18,913 nucleotides of DNA from JBFKAV01 sp041621405 (lineage in GTDB: Bacteria; Pseudomonadota; Alphaproteobacteria; Rhodobacterales; Rhodobacteraceae): NCBI GenBank assembly GCA_041621405.1, contig JBFKAV010000062.1, positions 1 through 18,913 on the forward strand, written 5' to 3'. Shown here in pieces: positions 1-6,462 of this stretch. The notes under the pieces were generated by a model, which did not search any database, was not told the origin of the DNA, and worked only from the letters and a program-made list of their open reading frames with translations. Each line of letters begins with the position of its first letter. Position 1 is the stretch's first letter. Made by a program: the position numbers and the translations under genes.

Positions 1-19
1 GGCGTTGGCGATTTCCCCC

Positions 20-48
20 TTGCGGCGCTCGGTCGGGGTTTGTAAATG
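20..48 (+). promoter_or_regulatory. Possible sigma-70 promoter of tRNA-Gly
   Basis: TTGCGG (20-25) is followed after 17 bases by TAAATG (43-48), which would start transcription about 12 bases before the tRNA. The -35 box is fair and the -10 box is weak. The assignment rests on spacing and position only. Confidence 0.35.
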
Positions 49-66
49 ACCGCACACCCAAAGGAC

Positions 67-141
67 GCGGGCGTAGCTCAGGGGTAGAGCATTACCTTGC
101 CAAGGTAAGGGTCGTGAGTTCGAATCTCATCGCCCGCTCCA
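67..141 (+). tRNA. tRNA-Gly (anticodon GCC)
   Basis: This is a complete cloverleaf. The acceptor stem GCGGGCG (67-73) pairs with CGCCCGC (131-137). The D-arm GCTC/GAGC is intact. The anticodon stem TTACC/GGTAA encloses loop TTGCCAA, with anticodon GCC at 99-101. The T-arm GTGAG-TTCGAAT-CTCAT contains one G-T wobble. The discriminator base is T138 and CCA is encoded at 139-141. It decodes GGC and GGT glycine codons; GGC is heavily used in this GC-rich window. Confidence 0.97.
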
Positions 142-145
142 ATTG

Positions 146-166
146 GGTCCTGCCGAGATAAGGACC
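146..166. terminator. Weak hairpin after tRNA-Gly
   Basis: GGTCCT (146-151) pairs with AGGACC (161-166) around a 9-base loop, just after the tRNA. There is no T-run on either side, so it may be a processing or stop structure rather than a standard intrinsic terminator. The rest of 142-316 shows no convincing gene. Confidence 0.2.
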
Positions 167-316
167 AACGTGTCGGGCAAGCGCCGCGCCGCTGCCGGTT
201 CGGAGACCGCCGCACGATCTTCGCGAAACCGGAATTCCTCGCGTCGCAAGAGCACCTCGCCGTAGGGCGGTCTATGCCTCGGGTGGCCGCCATCGCGCCA
301 TGCCACGGTACGTGGC

Positions 317-1177
317 CTATAGGGCCGACCAGAAAGCCGCCACGGCTGGACTGAACCCGCCCTGCGCGCGGCCGATCTTCCGCAGCTCACGGCGGGATCG
401 CGGGTCTGTCGGCACGACGAAGCTCAAATCCCCCGGGTGGATGGCCACCGCACTTCGCGGCAGTATAGTCGCGCCGAGGCCGGCCCGGACGAAGGACAGG
501 AGCGTGGAGGTGTTCCGGGCCTCGAGGTTGCAGTCAGCGAGCGCCTGGGTCACCGTCGGGTGCCGAACCAGTCGGCAGAGCGGATTCGCGATCAGTGCCT
601 CGTGCCGAAGAAGGTCCCAGGACGCGGCGCTTTCCGACTGCGCAAGCAAAGCGATCGGGCCGTCGGAGCGGCAGGCGAGTCCGAGATCGTCGACCAAGAT
701 CGTCGTGCCGCCCGAGCCGTCGTCCGGTGCCGCCGAGATGATCCCGATATCGGCCTCGTCTAGCCGCACCCGGCGGCGCACCGCCTCGCTGTCGACATCG
801 CTGATCTCGAGCCGGACGTCGGGCCGCTCGACGCGGAATGCGGCGATGACCGTCGGCAGCACGGTGACCGTGGCCGAGGGGACCGCGGCGACCCGGACGG
901 TCCCGGCCAGCGAGGCGGCATGGCGGCGGATCGCGTCCAGGCTGCGGGCGAAGGCGTCGGTCGCGCGCGCGCTTTCGTCCAGGACCAGCTGGCCGAGAGG
1001 GGTCAGGTGGCTCTTGCGGTCGGTCTCGAAGAGCGGCGCGCCGATATTGCCCTCGAGCTGCGCGAGCATCATCGAGACGGCCGACGGCGTGCGCCCAAGG
1101 GCCTCGGCCGCCCCGGCGAGGCTGCCTTTCTCGGCGGCGACGCGGAAGACCCGCAGCATCTCGAGCTTGATCGTCAT
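317..1177 (-). CDS. LysR-family transcriptional regulator
   Basis: This is a 286-residue DNA-binding regulator of normal family length. The N-terminal 60 residues form the LysR winged helix-turn-helix, with the typical run GSLAGAAEALGRTPSAVS followed by a 'QLE..IGAPLFETDRKSHLTPLG' pattern. Residues from about 90 on form the periplasmic-binding-protein-like effector domain (GTVRVAAVPS and onward). It is divergent from the aldehyde dehydrogenase gene, the classic arrangement for a LysR activator of a neighbouring catabolic operon. The start at 1177 has no good Shine-Dalgarno sequence but leaves a 90-base intergenic space holding a LysR-type box and both promoters. The inferred target is the 1268-7455 gene cluster. 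The effector cannot be read from the sequence. The stop is TAG. Confidence 0.92.
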   Translation of the reverse strand: MTIKLEMLRVFRVAAEKGSLAGAAEALGRTPSAVSMMLAQLEGNIGAPLFETDRKSHLTPLGQLVLDESARATDAFARSLDAIRRHAASLAGTVRVAAVPSATVTVLPTVIAAFRVERPDVRLEISDVDSEAVRRRVRLDEADIGIISAAPDDGSGGTTILVDDLGLACRSDGPIALLAQSESAASWDLLRHEALIANPLCRLVRHPTVTQALADCNLEARNTSTLLSFVRAGLGATILPRSAVAIHPGDLSFVVPTDPRSRRELRKIGRAQGGFSPAVAAFWSAL

Positions 1178-1192
1178 TTGAGAGAATCTGAA

Positions 1193-1222
1193 ATTATCTT
1201 CAACACTTCAAGATTGCCTTAA
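1193..1222 (-). promoter_or_regulatory. Possible promoter of the LysR gene
   Basis: Read on the minus strand, TTAAGG (1217-1222) and GATAAT (1193-1198) are separated by 18 bases. The -10 box overlaps the left arm of the dyad at 1196-1214, which would allow autorepression by the LysR protein. This is inferred from consensus matching only. Confidence 0.35.
1196..1214. promoter_or_regulatory. LysR-type operator box
   Basis: ATCTT (1196-1200) and AAGAT (1210-1214) form a dyad separated by 9 bases. T1199 and A1211 satisfy the T-N11-A rule of LysR-family boxes. It lies in the unusually AT-rich space between the divergent regulator and aldehyde dehydrogenase genes, directly upstream of the latter's predicted -35 box. 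Confidence 0.5.
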
Positions 1223-1243
1223 CTTGCTCCATTCGTCTAGCAT
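1214..1243 (+). promoter_or_regulatory. Possible promoter of the aldehyde dehydrogenase operon
   Basis: TTGCCT (1214-1219) and TAGCAT (1238-1243) are 18 bases apart. This places the transcript start near 1250, so the in-frame ATG at 1250 is unlikely to be used, in favour of the ATG at 1268. The weak match fits an activator-dependent promoter. Confidence 0.4.
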
Positions 1244-1267
1244 TGAAGCATGGGAGGCAGGGCACAA

Positions 1268-2719
1268 ATGACATCGATGACCGGGCTCTACATCGGCGGG
1301 CGCTGGCGCGACGGTGCGACGACGATCGAGAACCGCAACCCTTCCGACCTCTCCGACGTGATCGGCCACTACGCGCAGGCCAGCGCAGCCGAGCTCGACG
1401 AGGCGCTTGCCGCGGCGCGGGCCGCGCAGCCGCTCTGGTGGGCCGCCGGCGTGCAGAAGCGGCACGATGTGCTGATGGCGATCGGCACCGAGCTGATGGC
1501 GCGCGCCGAGGAGATCGGGCGGCTTCTGTCGCGGGAGGAAGGCAAGCCCCTTGCCGAGGGCAAGGGCGAGGTCTACCGCGCCGGGCAGTTCTTCACCTAT
1601 TTCGCCGCCGAGGCGCTGCGCCTTCACGGCGACCTCGCCGAGAGCACCCGCCCCGGGATCGAAATCGACGTTCGCCGCGAGCCGGTGGGCGTGGTCGCCG
1701 TCGTCAGTCCCTGGAACTTCCCGGTGGCGACGCCGGCCTGGAAGATCGCGCCGGCGCTGGCCTTCGGCAATGCGGTGGTCTGGAAGCCCGCGAACCTCAC
1801 CCCCGCCTCGGCGGCTGCGCTGACCGAGGTCATCGCCCGGCAGGATCTCCCCGCAGGGCTCTTCAACCTCGTAGCAGGACCGGGGCGCGAGGTTGGCCAG
1901 CGGCTGGTGGAAAGCCCGGAAGTGGACGCGATCAGCTTCACCGGCTCGGTCCCGGTCGGCCGCCAGATCGCGGCCTCGGCCATCGCCAACATGCCGAAGC
2001 TGCAGATGGAGATGGGGTCGAAGAACCCCTTCCTGGTGATGGACGACGCCGACCTCGACCTCGCCGTGGCGCATGCGGCCAACGCGGCGTTCGGCGGTAC
2101 CGGCCAGAAATGCACTGCCGCCTCGAGGCTGATCGTGCACGAGAAGGTGCACGATGCCTTCGTCGAGAAACTGGTGGCCGCCGCTACGGCGCTGAAGGTG
2201 GGCCACGCACTCGAGGACGGCACCCAGATCGGCCCGGTGGTGAGCGAAGGGCAGCTTGACCAGAACCTCGACTACGTCGGCATCGGCCGCGACGAGGGCG
2301 CCGAGCTTCTTTGCGGCGGCAAGCGGCTGGAGCGCGCGACCGAGGGCTACTACATGGCGCCCGCCGTCTTCGCCGGCACGCGGAACGACATGCGCGTCAA
2401 CCGCGAGGAAATGTTCGCCCCCATCACCTGCGTGATCAAGGCCGGCAGCTACGGCGAGGCGCTCGGCATCGCCAACGACAGCGCATTCGGCCTGACCGCC
2501 GGGATCATGACGCGCTCGCTCGCCCGCGCCGCCCATTTCCGCGCCCATATCCGGGCCGGCTGCGTAATGGTGAACCTGCCGACGGCCGGCACCGACTACC
2601 ATGTGCCGTTCGGCGGCCGCGGTGCCTCTTCTTACGGCCCGCGCGAGCAGGGGCGCTATGCGGCCGAGTTCTACACGACCGTGAAGACCGCCTATGTCGC
2701 GGCGGGGGCGCCCGAATGA
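1268..2719 (+). CDS. Aldehyde dehydrogenase, alpha-ketoglutarate-semialdehyde type
   Basis: This is an NAD(P)-dependent aldehyde dehydrogenase of 483 residues, typical for the superfamily. It oxidises an aldehyde to a carboxylic acid in the cytoplasm. Visible motifs are PWNFP (149-153, oxyanion Asn150), KPA (173-175), FTGS (224-227), the general base Glu248 in MEMGSKNP, nucleophile Cys282 in GQKCTA, and EEMFAP (380-385). The MEMGSKNP run and the C-terminal LPTAGTDYHVPFGG resemble the YcbD/KGSADH branch, whose members make 2-oxoglutarate from its semialdehyde in sugar-acid and hydroxyproline breakdown. That substrate is an inference. The start at 1268 is chosen because GGGAGG (1252-1257) lies 10 bases upstream; an ATG at 1250 is in frame but would sit at the predicted transcript start. 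The stop overlaps the next start (ATGA), so the two are translationally coupled. Confidence 0.93.
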   Translation: MTSMTGLYIGGRWRDGATTIENRNPSDLSDVIGHYAQASAAELDEALAAARAAQPLWWAAGVQKRHDVLMAIGTELMARAEEIGRLLSREEGKPLAEGKGEVYRAGQFFTYFAAEALRLHGDLAESTRPGIEIDVRREPVGVVAVVSPWNFPVATPAWKIAPALAFGNAVVWKPANLTPASAAALTEVIARQDLPAGLFNLVAGPGREVGQRLVESPEVDAISFTGSVPVGRQIAASAIANMPKLQMEMGSKNPFLVMDDADLDLAVAHAANAAFGGTGQKCTAASRLIVHEKVHDAFVEKLVAAATALKVGHALEDGTQIGPVVSEGQLDQNLDYVGIGRDEGAELLCGGKRLERATEGYYMAPAVFAGTRNDMRVNREEMFAPITCVIKAGSYGEALGIANDSAFGLTAGIMTRSLARAAHFRAHIRAGCVMVNLPTAGTDYHVPFGGRGASSYGPREQGRYAAEFYTTVKTAYVAAGAPE

Positions 2720-3729
2720 GCGCCCTGATCGATGGCCTGCAATACGCCAACTGGTCGGAGAAGATCTTCCGCCAGATGCGCGACGGCGGCGTCGACGCGG
2801 TGCATGTCACCATCACCTATCACGAGAATTTTCGCGAGACGGTCCTGAACATCGAGGCCTGGAACCGCTGGTTCGAGCGTTTCCCCGAGCTGATCTTCCA
2901 GGGCCGCAGCGCCGCCGATGTCTCCCGCGCGCGGGAGACGGGCCGCACGGCGATCTTTTTCGGCTCGCAGAACCCCTCCTGCATGGAAGACGACATCGGC
3001 CTCGTCGAGGTGCTGCACACGCTCGGCCTGCGCTTCATGCAGCTCACCTACAACAACCAGTCGCTGCTCGCCTCCGGATGCTACGAGGACGAGGATACCG
3101 GCCTCACGCGCATGGGGCGCGAGGTCGTGGCTGAGATGAACCGGGTGGGGCTCGTCGTCGACATGAGCCATTCCGGCGAGCGCTCCACCTTTGATGCCAT
3201 CGAATCTTCAAGCCGGCCGATCGCCATCACTCACGCCAACCCGGCCAGCTGGCACCCGGCCCGGCGCAACAAGCCGGACCGGGTGCTGAAGGCGCTGGCG
3301 GAAAGCGGTGGAATGCTCGGCCTGTCGCTCTACCCGCACCATCTGAAGGGCGGCAGCGCCTGCGCGCTGGAGGATTTCTGCGCGATGGTCGCGCGGACGG
3401 CCGAGCTGATCGGGCCCGAGCGTATCGGGATCGGCTCGGATCTCTGCCAGGACCAGCCCGACACCGTGGTGGAGTGGATGCGCGTCGGGCGCTGGACCAA
3501 GCGGATCGATTACGGCGAAGGCAGCGCACAGGCGCCCGGCTTCCCGCCGATGCCGGATTGGTTTGGCGACAATCGCGATTTCGGCCAGATCGCCGACGGC
3601 CTGCGCGCCACCGGCCTCGGCGCGGACGAGGTTGCCGGGATCATGGGCGGCAACTGGCTGCGGTTCTTCGAGGAGAGCTTCAGCGCCCGGCCGGAAGGCG
3701 AGATGACCGGCCGCCGCGCCGCGGAATGA
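2716..3729 (+). CDS. M19 (renal dipeptidase)-family protein with reduced metal site
   Basis: This 337-residue protein has the amidohydrolase-like barrel fold of membrane/renal dipeptidases. No signal peptide is visible, so it is probably cytoplasmic. Recognisable family positions are His152 (DMSH), His173 (ITHAN), Arg184 in the 'RRN' run, and Asp242 (IGIGSDL). However, the family's first metal-binding motif DGHxD is replaced by DGLQY (6-10), and the usual EGG(H) bridging glutamate region reads FFGSQN (81-86). The protein is therefore unlikely to carry the standard two-zinc dipeptidase centre. It may use one metal or act on a different bond, such as a cyclic amide or lactone. It starts by ATGA overlap with the aldehyde dehydrogenase, which ties it to that pathway. 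Family membership is secure; the reaction is unknown. Confidence 0.85.
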   Translation: MSALIDGLQYANWSEKIFRQMRDGGVDAVHVTITYHENFRETVLNIEAWNRWFERFPELIFQGRSAADVSRARETGRTAIFFGSQNPSCMEDDIGLVEVLHTLGLRFMQLTYNNQSLLASGCYEDEDTGLTRMGREVVAEMNRVGLVVDMSHSGERSTFDAIESSSRPIAITHANPASWHPARRNKPDRVLKALAESGGMLGLSLYPHHLKGGSACALEDFCAMVARTAELIGPERIGIGSDLCQDQPDTVVEWMRVGRWTKRIDYGEGSAQAPGFPPMPDWFGDNRDFGQIADGLRATGLGADEVAGIMGGNWLRFFEESFSARPEGEMTGRRAAE

Positions 3730-3967
3730 AGGCCCGAGCTCGCCACAGGATGGACCGTTCGGGGGCGACCGAGATGACCGGCATCACGAACACCCACGCC
3801 GATGCCGCCCGACCCGAGGGAGACCGGCGGCCCGCGATGACGCATCGTCGCCTTCCGGCGCCGACCCGCCGGCGTTGCTCTCGCGCCGGGACGCGCTCGG
3901 GATTACGCTGGTGCCCGGGGCCGATCGACGCCACGCACGAGTGGGCGCCTCGCGCCCGGAGGAAGCG
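3730..3967 (+). other. Spacer with a doubtful 81-codon ORF
   Basis: These 238 bases separate the M19-like gene from the 556-residue gene. An ORF of 81 codons (3726-3971) overlaps both neighbours by ATGA, which would suit a coupled small protein. Its product is about one-fifth arginine and looks like a shadow frame, and no RBS or domain is visible. The frame of the downstream gene is also open back to a TTG at 3875 (LSRRDALGITLVPG), but the strong RBS at 3958-3963 argues for the start at 3968. No clear promoter or terminator is seen. Confidence 0.25.
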
Positions 3968-5638
3968 ATGACGCGGCGCTCTGCCAACTCCTCTGACCTC
4001 GCGGCCCTGCGGAGGCCGCCTGCCGAGGTGATGCGGCTTGCCCGCATGGGCTCCGCGCACCCGACGCGGCTGTCGTTTCTGCGCGTGCTCCTGCGCCGCG
4101 TCGCCCGCGAGAGCTGGCGGTTCGACCGCCCGCTCTGGGAGATCGACGCCAACGGCGTCGGCCGCGCCGTCTACCGAGCACGGGGACCGGAGCGCAGCTA
4201 CTGCCTCGTCGCCTTCGCCCACGACCTGCCCGACGAGATGCGCTCGGACCGGGTAATCGCCACCGCCTGGGACGCGACCTTCGCGCTCTTCGACGGCGAG
4301 CCGACGGCGGCCGATCTCGACCGCCTCGCGGCCAACGTGCCGCTGCAGGAGGCCGGCCGCATCGGGCCGTCCGAGCTCTGCCTGAGCCGCGCCAACCGCT
4401 CGGTCCGGCTCTTCGCCCATGTCGTTGGGCGCCTGGCGGAGGGCCGCCAGCCCGACCCCGCCGAGGTCGAGGCCGTGGGCTACCTGATGCGCACGACGGC
4501 GGTCTACGGCTCGGGCAAGTTTGGCGCCGCCGACCGCGATCGGATTGCCTGGAGGCCGGAACTCGCCGCGCCGTTCCAGGCCGAGATGCTCTCGGTCTGG
4601 CTGACCCGCGAATTCACCGTCGACATCGTCGAGCACCTGGCCGCCACCCGGGGCGGTGCGAAGGCCGTGCGCCTCGACTCCGAGATCAAGTGCGGCCTCG
4701 GCGTCGGCAATTCCACCGGGCTCGGCATGGCTCCGTTCCTCATCCGCCACCCGGTGCTTCTCAACAACTGGATGGCCGCACGCGAGGAGGCGCTGGCCCG
4801 CGTCCGCGCCCTGCCCTCGGCCTCCCCAAAGGAGACCGCCGCCTTCCACGCCGCGCTCGAGGCGGCGCGCGAAAACGCCGGGCTCTGGCGTTCCGAACAC
4901 CCGGTGCAGGTCGCCAAGCTCGCTGATCTTCGCCGCGATCTCGGTCGCATCGCCGCACGTCTGGGCGGCTGGCCCGGGGCCGAACCCCGCCCCTGGGACG
5001 CGCTCTGGCGCTTTGGCAAGGCGCTGTCGCTCGAGGGTCAGGAAGCGCTGCTCTCGCTCCTGCTCGAACCGCATGGCGAGTTGGTCGATGGCCTCGCCGA
5101 CTGTATGAGCGCGGACGAGGCCGCCGGGTTCCGCGTCGACGGCAAGATGACGGTCGGCGCCCTCCGCGCGCTCCTCGAGCGCGACTACGACTGGGCGCTC
5201 GCCTTCGATTTCACCGAAGCCCGCAACGCCGCCCGGTTCTGGTACGTGTCCGAGGAGAAGCTGGAGCCGCGGCTCGGAGACCGCTTCGACGAGGCCGGCG
5301 CCGAGCGCGAGCAGCCGCTCTGCACCGCGCGGCTCGCCTGCGAGCTCCACGCGGCGCTGGCGGACTGGGATCCAGCTACCCCCGTCGCGGCGCTTCTTCT
5401 GGCCCACCCCGAACACCGCTTCATGGTCCGCCGCGCGCAGATCCTGCAAACCCATCCCTATGCCGAGGTCCGCGACAACCTGATCGCCGGGGACATGCTG
5501 CCGATCGACCTGATGCGCTGCAAGCTTGCCTTCTTCGGCGCCAGCCGGTTCGATCCGCGCTCGGACCGGTGGGTACGGATCAGCCTGTTCCAGGGCGAGC
5601 CCTATCCCTCCGAGATGCCGAAGGGCGCCGTGACGTGA
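3968..5638 (+). CDS. Conserved-looking protein of unknown function, 556 residues
   Basis: I do not recognise a characterised family. The start at 3968 is supported by GGAGGA (3958-3963) five bases upstream. The protein appears soluble, with no signal peptide or membrane segment, and is rich in Arg, Ala and Glu. Visible features are an aromatic N-terminal part (ESWRFDRPLWEID, 48-60), a strikingly glycine-rich segment KCGLGVGNSTGLGMAPF (241-257) that could be a nucleotide or cofactor loop, an Ala/Glu/Arg helical middle (265-330), a FWYVSEEK aromatic stretch (424-431), and a C-terminal part with LLAHPEHRFMVRRAQILQTHPYAEVRDNL cut by helix breaks (477-505). The stop overlaps the DUF3726 start (ATGATG context), so the two are made together. 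Its position between an M19-like and an Ldh-like enzyme suggests a catalytic or assembly role in the same pathway. It is not a frame shadow: codon bias is strong throughout. Confidence 0.85.
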   Translation: MTRRSANSSDLAALRRPPAEVMRLARMGSAHPTRLSFLRVLLRRVARESWRFDRPLWEIDANGVGRAVYRARGPERSYCLVAFAHDLPDEMRSDRVIATAWDATFALFDGEPTAADLDRLAANVPLQEAGRIGPSELCLSRANRSVRLFAHVVGRLAEGRQPDPAEVEAVGYLMRTTAVYGSGKFGAADRDRIAWRPELAAPFQAEMLSVWLTREFTVDIVEHLAATRGGAKAVRLDSEIKCGLGVGNSTGLGMAPFLIRHPVLLNNWMAAREEALARVRALPSASPKETAAFHAALEAARENAGLWRSEHPVQVAKLADLRRDLGRIAARLGGWPGAEPRPWDALWRFGKALSLEGQEALLSLLLEPHGELVDGLADCMSADEAAGFRVDGKMTVGALRALLERDYDWALAFDFTEARNAARFWYVSEEKLEPRLGDRFDEAGAEREQPLCTARLACELHAALADWDPATPVAALLLAHPEHRFMVRRAQILQTHPYAEVRDNLIAGDMLPIDLMRCKLAFFGASRFDPRSDRWVRISLFQGEPYPSEMPKGAVT

Positions 5639-6339
5639 TGGCCGAACGCAACGACCCCACCTCATCGGGCTTCACCCCGCCCACGGCGGGCGGCGCCCGG
5701 CTTTCGTGCAACGAGGCGGAAATGCTCTGCCTGAAGGCCGCTCGGGGAGCGGGAATGAGCTGGGGGCTCGCCGAGGAGGCGGGCTATGCCGCGCGCTGGC
5801 TCTACGCCCGCGGGATCGACGGGCCGGGCGCGCTCCTGGCGCATCTCGACTGGGCCGCAGGCCGCCCCTGGGACGCGGTACGGCCGGTCGCGGCCGGTGA
5901 TCTCCGGGCGCATGACGGCGGGCTGCTCTGTCCGATCGCGCTCGGAACCGCGATCTCGGATACCGCCGCTCTCGGCGAGGCCGGCGCCAGCGCCGTGACC
6001 GGCCCGGTGCACAGGCCGGTGCTCGTCCTGCCGTTCCTTCACGCCATTGCCCGCGGGTCCGGCAGGACGATGGCGCTGGCCTGGGCCGGCCACCGCGTCA
6101 CCGTAGGCCCCGACGGCGACGTCTGGGGCGACGTCGCCCCGCTTTCGGCGCTGGAGCGCGCCGAGCTAGAGCTTTGCCATGGCGCCGGGGCCGAGAAGGA
6201 GCCCCCCCGCCCCGACCGCGCCGCACCGCTTTCGACGCGGACGCTCTCGCGCCTCGACGATTACGCGATGGAGACCACCGTCCCCGCCTCGGCCTCCTCG
6301 CGGGCGGATGCGGGCTCTGCCTCGGGCGACAATGACTGA
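5638..6339 (+). CDS. DUF3726-family protein
   Basis: This 233-residue protein matches what I recall of DUF3726, a family without known function. The recognisable part is the N-terminal run LSCNEAEMLCLKAARGAGMSWGLAEEAG cut around residues 22-49, followed by ARWLYARGIDGPGALLAHL. The C-terminal 40 residues are Pro/Ala/Ser-rich and probably disordered. No signal peptide or membrane helix is seen. The ATG at 5638 shares its A with the stop of the upstream 556-residue gene, indicating coupled translation and probably a physical partnership. The next gene follows after 123 bases. The function is unknown; the context suggests an accessory subunit or regulator of the adjacent enzymes. Confidence 0.85.
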   Translation: MAERNDPTSSGFTPPTAGGARLSCNEAEMLCLKAARGAGMSWGLAEEAGYAARWLYARGIDGPGALLAHLDWAAGRPWDAVRPVAAGDLRAHDGGLLCPIALGTAISDTAALGEAGASAVTGPVHRPVLVLPFLHAIARGSGRTMALAWAGHRVTVGPDGDVWGDVAPLSALERAELELCHGAGAEKEPPRPDRAAPLSTRTLSRLDDYAMETTVPASASSRADAGSASGDND

Positions 6340-6462
6340 AGCAGTCTCACAACGGGAACCGAAGAGCAGGAGCCCGGCGCTGGCGCGATTGCGAAACTTG
6401 TTGCACTGGTGGTCTCTTGGCGGCGACCGTGGCGCGACAGCCAGGCAATGAAGGGAGCCGCC

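Noticed and set aside
78..390. Minus-strand open frames around the tRNA and its downstream spacer
   Set aside because: They run through the tRNA gene, are Arg-rich and have no family resemblance.
300..1181. Plus-strand open frame of 293 codons opposite the LysR gene
   Set aside because: It is Ser/Arg/Ala-rich shadow coding without recognisable domains, while the minus strand encodes a complete LysR protein.
1250..1267. ATG at 1250 as start of the aldehyde dehydrogenase
   Set aside because: It lies at the predicted transcript start and in front of the GGGAGG that serves the ATG at 1268.
3680..5665. Long minus-strand open frame of 661 codons opposite the 556-residue gene
   Set aside because: It is the antisense shadow of a GC-rich gene; the composition is Gly/Arg/Ala/His-rich without domains, and the plus-strand frame has a strong RBS and coupled neighbours.
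6340..6462. Possible internal promoter or operator before the Ldh-like gene
   Set aside because: TTGCGA-like and near-palindromic bits are present, but no convincing pair of -35/-10 boxes or clean dyad.
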